Source of the DNA: Brachypodius melanocephalos
Lineage: Eukaryota > Chordata > Aves > Passeriformes > Pycnonotidae
Assembly: GCA_013398615.1 (NCBI GenBank)
Contig: VZSR01000520.1
Location: 19,127,234-19,191,233 of the forward strand
Length of the DNA: 64,000 nucleotides
Direction of reading: 5' to 3'
Shown here one piece after another: positions 49,225 to 61,600 of the stretch; position 1 is the stretch's first letter; every line of letters starts with the position of its first letter. The notes beneath the pieces were generated by a model, which ran no database searches, was not told where the DNA came from, and saw only the letters and a list, made by a program, of their open reading frames with translations. Made by a program: the position numbers and the translations under genes.

Positions 49225-52200
49225 TTTTTTTTCCTTAACTAAAATTGCACTAGTTCTTTTACACTAAGTGATAAGTATTCTTATTTTTTCTGTTAGGGTT
49301 TGCTGTCTTACAGATTGGAGATTTTTGTCTAGAATGAATAGACTGAGGGGAAGGGAAAAAAAGCAATATAAAGTATATAAACTACTGTAAATGTAAACCC
49401 TTATTTAAAAAAATGAATCACATTCAATATCAACAGACTAAATGGAAAGTTACTTTAATACAAACCATTTAAATTTATATAAGGAATTTATAGGATTTGA
49501 TAGATGTTGCTAATTTTGTTAGGTTTATAATGATTCTGAAGTATTTTTGAAAAGCTTTGAGTCATATCACATGCTTTTAACGTTGATACACTCTGCATTG
49601 AGAAGTTGCACAAACATTTTTTACAAGAAAATAAATATTTTGTGTTTCCTTCATATCCCTGTGCTTGATGGTTGCTCAGTCAAACTTTCTAGGCCAGAGG
49701 GCTTTATTTTCAGTTTTTTGCTGTTCTTTCCTTTTCTTTTAATGATAGACATTCATGTCAAACTACGTACAGTTTTTCATCTGCAGGAAGATATCCTTCT
49801 TCCAGTTCACACTTCAGAATAACATCCTGATTTTTATTTGCTAGCAAGGGAGGGAGGTCTTAATTTTACTTGGCATTGGATTTTTCTGTTACTAATTGTA
49901 TGGATTTGAAGCCACTTATACATGTTTTTTCATTATTAGCTGTATTAAGTTGTATTTACCCTTTGCAAGGAGAAACAGGACACAAACAAAAGACAATAAA
50001 TGGTTGATTCTTTTGGATATTGGCACTTTAGGAGCTTCTAGCTTTCTGAGCATTACAAGGACCTTAACTCCACTGCAGGGTGTTGTGCCCTGCTGCTCCA
50101 AGGCTTTGTTCCCACACTCACCACCTTGAGAGGTTTGATTTAAGGACTGTGCCATTCAGGCTTCTTTGTTAGAGCAATATAGCAAGTAGCAGGATTAACA
50201 TTTGCTTTTTAAAATCCACAATTTGTCATCATGCAAAAAGAACTTCTAAATGTACTGTGGAAACAGGCGATCTTCAGCAAGGATTTTTAAACTCCTTATA
50301 CTATGAATTGCCCATGCTACAATACAGATTAAATAAAACTATGTAAATTAGGGGGAAAGATGACATGTGTCTTCATTCCCAAAGACAGCATTTATATAAT
50401 TTTTCAGTTTCTCTAGCCTTGCACTATGAGTTTTCTTCATGTAGAAAGGATTTATTCATCTATCTAGTGCACAATGTTCACTTTTCTGCACAGATAGCTA
50501 TATACTTCTTACATTCTATCAAAAAAACCCAGAAAGAACTGCATTGATGCTGAGATTTCAGTCTTTTCTTGGGTCTCTATCAGAGCAAACAGGTTTATTC
50601 TATTCGCTTCTTTCCCATTAAGGAAATCTGTAAAATTAAAAGGGAGGGAGGAGGGCTTCCTCTAGGTTTTTAAATGCCCTTTTTACTTCTCTTATCTTTC
50701 TCCTTACTTATTCATATTTCTTCAACTTCATAGTAGACTTTACCTCCTGAAAATCAAATCCTATTGTCCTCTGTGTCAGCTACATACACAGGAACACTGA
50801 GTGCATAACTTAAGGGTTTATACAGAATTAATGTCTTTATATGCTAACAGATATGAGATACCACAGATGGCATGTGCATGGAACTGTGCAATATCATCTA
50901 ACCACAGAATCTGAAACTGCTGATACAATGCTGTTTTAATTTGAGATTTAATACATTGATGTCTGTAATAACAAAAATAAAAGAGACATTGTAAAGAGGA
51001 AAAAATCAGAAAGCTTTACTGCTTAGGAAGGAAAAGGTCAGAGCAGAGGGATGGATCATGAAATTTGACGTTCCCACTGCAAAACAAAAGGAGTTGGTAG
51101 GATCTGCATATTTTGGATTAGCATAATTTAAAAAAATATGTTGACTCAGTTTATCTTCATGTTCCACCAATGCTTTCAATAACAATGGTCAAGCCTCATT
51201 TATTTGAACAAGGAAGTGTACCAAAGACTGTAACATGCTGTGATTTGCTGACTTAAGGTCTTGCAAGAGCTAAATCCCCACAGTAATAACATTCTCTTAA
51301 GTCTGTAATACTGTAAATCCTCTAAATGCCGTTCTGATGTTTAGTGTTCATTTCTACTGTCAAAATGGTGCCTTTAAATAGGCAACTTCTGAGTTAGACT
51401 GTTTCAGTTTTGTGGTTCACTTGCTGAAAAATCTACTTGGTTATTTATTTTGTTTGTTAGGGGTTTCCTTTCCTAAAATTTTAGACCCTCAAAACTTTAA
51501 AGGACCACAAAACCTGGCATTCTGAAACTCATACCCAAATGGTGTATGAAGATTTTAAATTTCATTTACCTTCTTTGCCCTTCTTCCAAAAGGCAGGCGG
51601 TGAATACAAGTATCTAATTAACACAAGGTTTTCTTTATTCATGCATATGAGTGCTTATAACATTCAATCAACTAGGCAACAGAATTACATTACATAGGAA
51701 TCAACATACAAAAGGAGTAAGCATTATATTTTTATCCTATGTGGTATAGTAAAGCAATCTAGAAAGAATGGAGTGTGATTGAAATACTAATATCTAATGG
51801 TCAGGAAACATAGCTAAAAGCAATCAGTGTAAAGACTGGCCTCAGAGTTTAGTGAGTTGTGGTTAAGCAAACCATGTACTGAAGAAAATGGATATCATGA
51901 CATCCTAATTCCTTGGCTGGGAAAAAAGTTTAAGAAGCTGATTTTTTTTCCCCCGAGTTCTTTTTCCCAGACAGCTGAGAAAGCACAAACAGGTTTTCTA
52001 TAGAGAGAGACTGCCCAAAGAAACTGTTCCATTGAATTGTGTATTCCATAACAGCGACTTAACAGAAATGTATTACATGGTATCTCCTATGCCTGTTTGC
52101 CAATTTAAGAATTTCTGTTTAAAAGACTTTTTTTTTGCATGAATTGCCATTCTTGTCATACAAAGTCAGATGCAATTACCTCATCATTGTGTACATTCAG

Positions 52201-54080
52201 CATAGGACTAGAGGGTTTAGGAAATCCTGGATGAACAATTTATTGTCACAGTCTGATGATATGACCCTGTCCGTACCCCTGAGGTTTGAGTGCCTTATCT
52301 GTCTTACCTGTGACAACATAAAAAAAGTTGTTTCCTTACACTCACAAAGTCTGCAGGGTAAAAATTGTCAAAGAAGCATTAGTAAGAAGCAGAAGATTGA
52401 ATTATTCAGTCTTCCCTTATTGACATTGCTCTGTCTTTCTTTCCCTTGTGACAATAGATGGCAGCAGATCTGTATTTGGGCAGTCATCTTTGTATATACA
52501 GTGCCTGCAGGAGCCACTCCTAAGTGATATAAACTGGAAAACCTGGAAGACAGTTTGAATAGCAGTTGAACTTTCTTGAATGCCTTCTTTTTTCAGCAGG
52601 TCGAAAAAATGATGTCGATTCATTTAAGTTGGCTAAAGAATAAACATATGCATTTTAAAACTTCCTAAATTTAGACTATGATTCAATGATATATACATGT
52701 GTTTGCATATGCATGCATAAAATGTATATGACTTTTTTTTTTTTAAATGCACAATCATATTACAGTAGGTTGCCAGTTAAAAAAAAAAGCTTCCTGGATA
52801 AGTGTAAGTAGCAGTAAAATCCATCTGTCAGAACTGACAGAATGGTGAACTTCAGGGAAAAATATGGCCAAACATTTAAGAATTTGCTTAAAATAGAGTA
52901 CTTAGAGAGATGAGTAAAGTTCTGCTTTCCTATTCCACTGTCTGCTGGGTTGGATGGGTCCCTTAGCATAGAAGTGGTTGTATGCTAATGGTGTGTGCAG
53001 GTGTGTGCTGGTTCAGGGAGGAATGCGATCATCAGCTACTGGGATAAATGCATAGATAACAGAACATTAAGTGATAATTACATAGAGGGTGGAGAATAGA
53101 GGCTTGGTAACAGACGTGGGAGGAGTCTGCCAACAGCAAAAAATACCATAAATTAATGTAATGCTGCATAAAATTAAATTTGGACGAAAACTGAATCTCT
53201 GCAGCTGAGGGAGGTATTCACTTTTCTATAGGCCCAGAAAGAATTTGGCAGGCTAACTGTTCTTAGCTGGGCCACAGTTAATTATGGGAAATATCAGCTG
53301 CTGCAAAAAAGGAATTCTGATTGTGGCCTCGTGCTACAGCTCCGTATCACTTAATGAATCAATAGAAATGATCAGGGTAAGCATATTATGGGTAAAAATC
53401 ACTGCTGCAAAGGAATTTGCTCTTTAGCAGTAGCTGACATAGAACAGACACCTTGAACAACACAGCTAAAAATAATTGATCCAAAATTACTGGAAACTTT
53501 GAAGTATTAGAGGTAATGATGAGCCGAGTGGGCAACCAGTGAGTTGGTAATTACAAAGATGAAATGAATTCCCCAAGAGCATTGAATTTAAATGGTAGTA
53601 TTTCCTGAGTTTTACTATGTATATTTGCATTTTAATGCTGTTTTTTCTTTTTTGAAAGCAAAAATAGTTTTTATAGGTTATATGACAAAATTCCATTTTT
53701 TTCATGATGAAAAGTCAGCAGATACTCACAAAAACTGTAGCACTGATCTGTGACAGAAATCAGGAGAAGTACCAAAACCTGTCCTGATCGGCTTGTTAAC
53801 ATGATACAAATAATGTCCAATTACCTTAAAAATGGAGATTTTTACTTTTTCCTCTCCATTTACCTCCTTTGTATTTTCCCCATCATACTCATGTAAAGGG
53901 GGATGGCTGGGGGTAATTGGGCTAATTGTATGGTGCAACAAAAATGAGGTCAAAATTCAACCAATATGTTTTATTCAACTTATTATTGGAGTAATATTGG
54001 AGTAATATTTGTATTCAATATTAAAAGCATAATATTTTTACTTCTGATCTTAAAGCTTTCTAAATACCAAAATTGCTTAA
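49225..54080 (+). other. FMN1 intron 2, no gene seen
   Basis: AT-rich DNA without a supportable exon. The stretch at about 53150-53420 has a composition less like random AT-rich intron, with several homeodomain-like TTAATTA or TTAATGAAT sites and a CAGCTGCTG E-box. It is noted as a possible regulatory element without evidence of conservation. Confidence 0.45.
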
Positions 54081-54198
54081 TGAGTAGGTTTTAGCTGGGG
54101 TAGACTTAATTTTCTTCCCAGTGGCTGGTACAGGGCTATGTTTTGGATACATGGTTGCTGCATTGTATTTGCTTGCTAGCTGTTGTTAAACCACAGCA
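54081..54198 (+). mobile_element. Short relic of the same ERV LTR family as 30768-31339
   Basis: The first part (TTAGCTGGGGTAGACTTAAT then TTTTCTTCCCAGTGGCTGGTA and GGGCTATGTTTTGGAT) aligns by eye with the start of the LTR at 30768. The last part (GTTGTTAAACCACAGCA) resembles the family's terminal sequence. If both ends are real, about 450 bases of middle have been deleted. Orientation is sense to FMN1. Confidence 0.6.
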
Positions 54199-54557
54199 CT
54201 TGGTTGGGTGGTGTTTAATAGCATAAGGGCCAACAAAAGAAATATTTTATCAAGCATGTAAAAATATACAGAAAACCTATGAGTCAGAAATCAATTCTCT
54301 CTTTAGATACCTGATCTAAAAGATAGCACATCTGGACTTGAGAATGCCTTAAAATGTGCTATCTTATGTTTGAATATCTTGATACAATTTAATATTATAT
54401 GCAGTGTGTAAGCTATCAGAAAGTTTTAGAATCAGCCTATATTTAAGCAAACATTCTTACAGATTCTGATCCTAGTGACTCTATTTTTAATGTCTTTTAA
54501 AGTTAGGGGAAAAGAAAAAAACCTTTAAAAATTACAAAACTGTAAGTGCCATTAATA

Positions 54558-54690
54558 GCATCAGAGAAGGGCCTGGATTGAACGGGACCATAAAGATCAT
54601 CTAATTCCAACCCCCATGGGATATCTTTCACTAGACCAGGTTCTCAGAGCTCCAGCAAATCTGACCTTAAATTCTTCCAGGGTTGCTTTT
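54558..54690 (-). mobile_element. CR1 LINE 3'-end fragment, antisense
   Basis: Minus-strand CR1 tail relic. The + strand reads ATCAGAGAAGGGCCTGGATT then GGGACCATAAAGATCATCTAA and TTCCAACCCCCATGGG, continuing through a CAGGTTCTCAGAGCTCCAGC block. It is diverged and very short. Confidence 0.75.
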
Positions 54691-55566
54691 ATAAAGCTAA
54701 GCTATGATATGCAGCAGCCAGAAATTGTGCTAATATCTGAAGTTTACAGTAAAATGTTCCAAGAACATACTAACTTCATGGAATTCATTGTTTTTTTCAT
54801 GGCTAAAGTGGAAGCCATCATGCAGAAACAGACATTTTTTGGGGGGTCTAATAAACCAGCAATGCTGTGAACAGGAGGGAGAGTGCTGACTGGTTGCAAT
54901 GCATGACATACAGGAGTACACCCGTGGCTGACAGGTTTTGTTCTTATCTCTCCTGTTAGATCTACAACTGTTTGTACTTAAATCCTTCCAAAACCAGGCT
55001 GATACTATGTTTTAAGATTATTGGAGAAAGGTAAAACCTTAAGTATCATTTTTGATTGAAAGACTGGGCTTTTTATGCACTTGGTGTAAGGGATTAAGGT
55101 GGATTGACACAGTCCCCACTAAGGCTGTGATAAGCCAATGTCAAAAAGTTCATCAAATCAGTTTATGGAGCTTTCTTAGTGTAGTTTTACACTTCACACC
55201 CACATCTGAAATATGTGTGTGTAACAAGCACTTTTAGGTTGACCAGTAACAGTGCCTTGGCAGAGGTGAAAACTCAAGCATCTTACACAGTCTGTGTCTG
55301 TATATGGGGGAAAGACAAGCAGCCCATTTATTTTATGCTAGATCTGACCCACAAAATTTAAGGACAAAAAGATTTTTTCTGAGTCAAAACAAAGTTTGTA
55401 CCCCCTTTATACCATTTTGTTATGCTTTAAAGAAACAGAACTGAAAGTGCACATGTTGGTAGTGTGTACCAGAGTTTCAAAAAGATACAGAACTTTCTGT
55501 ATGCAGGGATTATGTGCAGATGCCTAGAATTATTTAATTTCATTTCCTTTCATTTGGGCCTTCCAG
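54691..55566 (+). other. End of FMN1 intron 2 with acceptor of exon 3
   Basis: Intronic sequence ending in CATTTGGGCCTTCCAG (AG at 55565-55566), followed at once by a second CAG at 55567-55569. No other feature was seen. Confidence 0.6.
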
Positions 55567-55742
55567 CAGAATCTGCTTTAAAGGATGACTTCACTGAACA
55601 GCTGACTAGTTTGGATGTGGCAAGCAGAGATGAAGATACGTGGGTTCTGGATTGCAGACTGGGGCACTCAAACTCATTTCCTCATTCAAGTGAGAAAGAG
55701 AAGATCAACAGAAGTGTGTTGCATCTGAGCCTGGAACTGAAT
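55567..55742 (+). CDS. FMN1: Formin-1 (FMN1) coding exon 3
   Basis: This 176-nt exon completes codon 631 (G from exon 2 plus CA gives Ala) and encodes through residue 689, ending exactly on a codon boundary before donor AACTGAAT then GTGAGTAG. The product, ESALKDDFTEQLTSLDVASR and onward to EKEKINRSVLHLSLELN, aligns with the formin-1 segment after the exon-2 region. It keeps the phenylalanine and TEQ-like stretch, the W-V-L motif and the EK-x-NRS-x-L-x-L ending. The phase agreement with the large exon is independent support. Its role beyond linking the exon-2 region to the coiled-coil and FH1 part is unknown to me. The acceptor is a NAGNAG, so Ala631 may be present or absent. Confidence 0.87.
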
Positions 55743-57832
55743 GTGAGTAGGACTGGATTCATGCTATAGTGGATTTCAACAAGCATTTATTATATACAAT
55801 TACATTTTTGGTATGCATTTATTTTGGGTCAGTCTAAAAGCATGTTCCAAAATATCTGACAAACTGCAAAGTTTTGGATGGCATACAGTTTTCCAGATGG
55901 TCTGTGAGCCCATATGTCTTTGTGCAGCTGAGAGCAATACATAGGAAAAATTTTTGAAATTATGTAAATAGATGTAAATGGCACATGATGTGCCATTTCT
56001 AAAATCTTGATGGTGTTTAGTTTAAGCTAGTTGCTTCCTGGAAATGCATTGCAGGAGCAAGCTGTGGGTGTGCATCTGTGCACATGTGCATGTGTGTGTG
56101 CTCACATGCATGTGCACAGCCCAAGCACTGGGAGCCATGCTGCTGCTTCTCAGAGTTTTGGAGAAGCTGAACTGGCACTGGAGTCAGACTGGCCATGATT
56201 TTGACAGGAGACGTTTCTAAACTTCTTGGGGTGTGAAACAAGCTTCAGACAGCAACCTGAGTTCATCATCATGTCAGGCCAGCTTAATGTAGCTGGAAAT
56301 ACTTACATGCTCCCAGGGTGAGCAGTAAGCAGCCTACAGGGACATATTTTGGCAGTAGTTTTCAAATTGGAAGGAAAGGGAACAGAATGTAGAAGAAGAG
56401 GAAAGAAACATGGGAAGGATTGGATGGTTGAAAGAAGTTGCTTTAAAGACTAGATTGCATAGTACAGTTTGTGCTAACACTAAGACAAATTTGTGTAAGA
56501 GTGACATCTATTGGTGGGAATACAAGAATTGATTTAGAAGTACATTTTTAATGCTTTTTAATGCTTACAATCACCGTTGGTATTCTCTTGAGCTTGTTAT
56601 AAATTTCATTTCTTGTCTTAACCTTTTTTTCTTAAAATAATTATTTAGAATAATCTTGTACCAGTGAACAGGTTTATCTTTGTAATAAATGTCGAGATGA
56701 CAACAAATAACTGAACAGAGAGGAACTGCGACATAGCTGTTATCACTGCTAGAAATATATGCTACAACAGGAAGTATATAGTCCATGAGGATTCTTTGTC
56801 TGCATTTAAAAGTCCTTGTATAGAGCAGGAGGAGTTACAAATGAAGGCCATTTAAGAACAACATTTTGAGTAAAATAAGAGATCTGAGATTAGTCAAATT
56901 AGTAAAAGTTTGTTTCCATCTTTCTTACTATTTTAAAAGAAATACTTAATGTCTAAAAATCTAATAATTTGCATTATGAAAACAGAGAATAATTTCAGTT
57001 TTTTGTAATTAAAAAGGAAGAATATTTATTCCATTATTTTTAAAATACTCAGAACAAAAGTATTTTTCTGTTTCTCTTAAAAAAGGGGTGTTCAATGTAG
57101 GCTGATGGGCTGCTGGGGACCCAACAAGACACTTTATCCTGCAGCTCACTCCCTGAGACTCTCTTTCAGGACAGCATTCTGGGTTGAATTTTTTTACAGA
57201 GCCCTTGTATCTCCAAAACTTATTTTTCTTCTTCAAGATGAGTCCATGGGATTGAAAGTGGAGTTGCCAAAAGAACAATAGTGAGGAGGCTGCGGCAGCA
57301 GTTGCTGCCATCAGAATCTGTTTGGACTGCAGCCCTGCTGGAAGTAGCCTGTAAGAGAGATAGTGGCCAAAACCAGGCTGCATGAGCTGCTCTGGTGGCA
57401 TCAACCCTTGGGTGTTCCCTTCCTCCTCAGTGTGGGACGTCGCACCCAGATATTGTCTTCCCTGGGCAGTCATCAGACTGGACAGCAAGACAATTGTGGT
57501 AAAAAAAGAGCCAGTGTCTGGAGAGCAATTCTGAAGCTAAGATCATGTTCCCAGGAAACAGCATCTAAAATGGACCAATTTATTTATCCACAGTTGCACT
57601 ACACCCAGTCATGTTATCTATGGCCCTTTTCTGCTTTTAGAAGAAAACATTTAGCCTGACTGATCAAAAGTTTGGCACTATTGTTTTAAAATGCACTTAT
57701 ATTAATAAAAATAACAGTATGAAAAAGCTATTTATTGAAAAGCTCTGCTTGCTCTGGATTAGGAGCACCCTAATGTTAATGTATAATTGTGTGTGTGCAT
57801 ATATACACACTAGTATTTGCTTATGAAATTGT
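55743..57832 (+). other. FMN1 intron after exon 3; palindrome and TG-rich tract
   Basis: No gene was seen. It contains the 23-bp palindrome listed separately and an alternating TG/CA-rich tract at about 56065-56118 (GTGCATCTGTGCACATGTGC and similar). A short TG/TA/CA run lies near 57789-57810. An antisense frame of 159 codons at 57009-57488 is without recognisable family and is considered chance. Confidence 0.5.
55976..55998. repeat. 23-bp perfect palindrome
   Basis: AAATGGCACAT at 55976-55986, one central G, then ATGTGCCATTT at 55988-55998. The arms are perfect 11-bp reverse complements. The core GGCACA-TGA-TGTGCC has the inverted-repeat-with-3-spacer layout of steroid-receptor elements and also contains TGGCA/TGCCA half-sites. 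It lies 234 bases into the intron after exon 3. Confidence 0.85.
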
Positions 57833-58645
57833 AGAATCATAGAATGGTTTGGCTTGGAAAGGGCATTATAAATCATCTAATTACAACTCCCCTGCCATGG
57901 GCAGGGACACCTGTCACAAGAGCAGGTTGCACAGGGCCCCATCCAGCTTGACCTTGAACACTGCTAGAGATGGCACATCCAGATCTTCTCTGAGCAGCCT
58001 GTTCCAGAGCCTCACTACCATCACAAGCAAATAATTTCTTCCTAATATCTAAACCTACTCTCTTTCAGTTTGAAGAGAGTTGTCCCTTGTCCAAGGGCAA
58101 TACAGGTCCTTGTAAAAGTCTCTCTCCAGCTTTCTTGTAGCTCCCTTCAGGTACTGAAAGGTGCTGTAAGGTCTCCCCAGACCATTCTCTTCTCCAGACT
58201 GAACAACCCCAACTCTTTCAGCCTGTATTCACAGGACAGGTTCTCCATCCCTCTGATCCTCTTTGAGGCCCTCTGGACTCACTCCAGCAGATCCTTGTCC
58301 TTCCTGTGCTGGCACCCAGAGCTAGATGCAGGGTTCCAGATGGGGTCCCAGCAGAGCAGAGCAGAGGGTCAGAATTCCCTCCCTGGCCCTGCTGCCCACC
58401 CTGCTTTGGATGCAGCCCAGGACACGTTTGGCTCTCTGGGCTGGGAGTGCCCATGTCTGGGTCATGTCCAGCCTCTCACAGCAGCACCCCCAAGCCCTTC
58501 TGGGCAGGGCTTCTCGCAATCCATTCATCCCCCAGCCTGTGCTGATAACGGGGATTGTCCTGAACCAGGTGCAGCATCTTGCACTTGGTCATGTTTAACC
58601 TCACAGTGTCCCCATTAGCCCACTTCTCCAGCTTGTCCATGATGT
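57833..58645 (-). mobile_element. CR1 LINE 3' part, antisense
   Basis: Its 3' end is at the left (TAGAATCATAGAATGGTTTG), then come the typical CR1 blocks GGGACACCTGTCACAAGAGC, AGCAGCCTGTTCCAGAGCCT and GTAAGGTCTCCCCAGACC. The right part is the degraded end of the CR1 reverse-transcriptase frame (the GTTTAACCTCACAGTGTCCC region). Open frames on both strands here, including a 182-codon + strand one at 58070-58618, are products of the element and not genes. Confidence 0.88.
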
Positions 58646-61600
58646 TATTGGAAAGGTGTTTCTATGTTTCTATTGCAAGACAGTAGATATTGTAGATGAG
58701 AGAGTGAATGAATTCTACTCTGACAGAACTTTTAGATGCACAATCTACACCAGAAGAATGAAAAAAGATCTTGCATTATATTTTAAACCTTGGGCAGGGA
58801 GAAGATACAGATATATGGAAGGTAATGAAACAAAATAGAAATGAAACTCCACCCTATTTTTCATACAGCATTTAATCTCAGATAAAAAAAGCACATAAGT
58901 GCTTCTTTTTTCACATAAGATATGTGAAAATGCAGCTAAAATTGCAATTAGTAGTCAGCAATTACTTAACAAATTATGGTAAATGAATGTAACTGTGGAT
59001 TTTATTTTATAAGTATTTTTGTTTAAGCTACTGTATCATATTGTAGATGGGAAGCAAAAGGCCTGTTGAAATGAAGATGAAAAAGAGTAACCTAGAAAAG
59101 GCGAACAATTAAAAATTCATCTCCATTCTTTGTAACACTAAGTGCCAGCCTTTGGGCCTTAATGTACAAAGATCTTATTTAGCTTACTTACAGTGTTTGT
59201 AGTGATCTTCTGTTCCCTGTCTTTGTTACATGTATATCTGCTTATATTAACCAGATCAGTCAATATATCGTTCTAGAATTTCTGGCTCAGATCTACCATT
59301 GCTTTTTCATATGATAGGTTTTACAGGTTAATATTCCATACATTTATTGATACAGTATACAGTACACACTCCTGCAAAATAGTAAAATGAGTTTCTTAAT
59401 GTGCCTCCTGATTTTATAACTGTATAGCTATTACAGTGCTTTTTCAAATTCTCTAAGGAAGCCCATATCTCAGTGTCAATTGGAATTTAGATGAAAATGT
59501 TCAAAAACACTTTGCTTTTATAGAGATGGATTTATATGGACCCCTACACCAAATGTGTCTGGTGTCCACACATTCTGTTAACATGTATTGCTGAATTCTG
59601 ATAAGAATTATCATGCCTATTTCTGTTGCTACATCTAAAATTAATTACTTAAATTAAAACCAGTTATGTTTGCGATACCCAATTCCTTCAAAACTTAGGA
59701 AAGCTGCTCACATAATGGTCTAAGTGAGGTAACAAGGCTGATAATAATGATGCAAATCAAGGCCTTATAGGTTTTCTTCTCCCTGCCTGTCCTATTTTAG
59801 AGTGTTTAACAGGTTAAAATACTAAGTTTAAAATGAGGTAATCAGCAGGAGAGACAAACAGGAGGCAGGAGAATGTTAAGACCATTATCAATGTGCACAG
59901 TAGAGGTTAGGCTGAGGATAGGGCAGAGGGCAGACTGTGTCAGCTGAACTTCAGATCAGTTCACACCACCTGAGCTACAGCCTGCTGCTTCTCATGGCTC
60001 TTCTGAAGGCTGGTACAATTGGTGCATATCTGATTCCATTATTATTTTCAAGAAGTTATGCAAACTTTTCTAGATTTGGGGTTATTTAGAAAAAACAGTA
60101 GAATGATTGTTTTCAGTTTAGCAACCTTGCTGTTTTGTAGAATGTCTTTTGGTCCTGTTCATGTTTATCTAGTTTTTATTACAGTGATCTGAAAAGGCAG
60201 TCTGAATAGATACAGGGTCAGGAAATGTTGAACCCTCCCATATGATAGGGGTAGAAACTATATGACCTTATTCTGGCTTAATGTGTGTTTTTTTCAAAGC
60301 CAGTTTTAAAATCTTCTGCAGGAGAGCTTTTAGACATCTCAAGAACAGAACTAGAGTGAGTTGTGGGTGTGACTTCTGTCTGTGATGAAATGTAGGTCAA
60401 AAGGGGTGTGGATTGTTAAATGTGCTTTAAACTCTAAGGAATGGTTATCCTTTTGTATAATTAGTGCATTGACTGCCTTGAAAGTTGCTATGACAGGTTT
60501 TAAGGGCTTTTCTGAGGCACCAGGGAGTTGTCTGTTTTATTAAGTAAAGAGGATTGTAACATGATCATAACTGATTTTTTCTAAAGATTTTGAAGTTGTT
60601 CCTTTAGATGCAGTGTTACAGCCTGTTCAGAGACACCTTCCTTATGCGATAGATCCACCCAGCATTAAAACCCTTCTGCCAACAAACTGGCTCCATCTTA
60701 CTTTGCATCATAATGATGACCTCTTTTTTATATCAAAATATTAAGGGCTCATACTGATGTATGTATTTTACCCACAAAACACCCTGTTGAGTAAGTAACC
60801 AATATGTATTTCATTATCATCTATTCAATCCCTCAACGGACTCTCCACTGGGCTGATCATCAGAATGTGGGAAGCAGGTCTCGACAAAAGCCATATTTTA
60901 GCCTGGGAGTTTATGGTCTGTGTGGTGAATTTCAGAAACTGGCAGACTCATTCATCACAATGACTTTCAGTTTTTGATCATTTCTGCAGGCATATATGAA
61001 GAGATAAATTTTCTTGTTCATCCTAGAGCTCAAAAAGCTTGAAAGTTTGTCCACACTGGCTAGAATTTATGACAAAAAAGTTACATATAAAATATGTACA
61101 TATACATATTTTCCGCAGGCTTGTGAGATTACCTCTGGCTTTATAGGGTATATTTCTCCTTTTGGAGTTTTAATTATTCACTGTTCAACCCTAGTATTTC
61201 TAGCACCTCAATATATTGTATAACTTAAGCTTTACACTAAAGCACCACCCTGTTCACTTCTGTTTGATCCTGGTCACCTATATTTTTAGACATAAACAAC
61301 CTATGTTGTTTAGACATAAAGTATGAAATTCCTGTTTTAACTCCACTTTTAAACTAAAATTTTCATGAGTCCATTAAAATCTTAAATAGTTAAATAGTGG
61401 CTGTAATCACTAACCTCCTATTGATAGGACTGTTAGTGCTTGGTGACCCTTTTTATTGCAGAGAAGTTTTATTCTAAGTGTGGGTTATTGTTAATATAAA
61501 CAGATTAATAAATATTTTGGCATAATCCAAATCGCTATGTTTAGTTTAAAAGGTATCATGAAGTTGTTCATAGAGTTATATTTTTGTTAGTGACTAACAA

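Noticed and set aside
49044..49238. Open frame spanning the run of Ns
   Set aside because: Undetermined bases do not support a reading frame.
57009..57488. 159-codon minus-strand open frame
   Set aside because: The product has no recognisable domain, there is no promoter or splice context, and it lies in an intron; such lengths occur by chance.
58070..58618. 182-codon + strand open frame
   Set aside because: It is antisense to the CR1 element at 57833-58645; the translation has no independent family.
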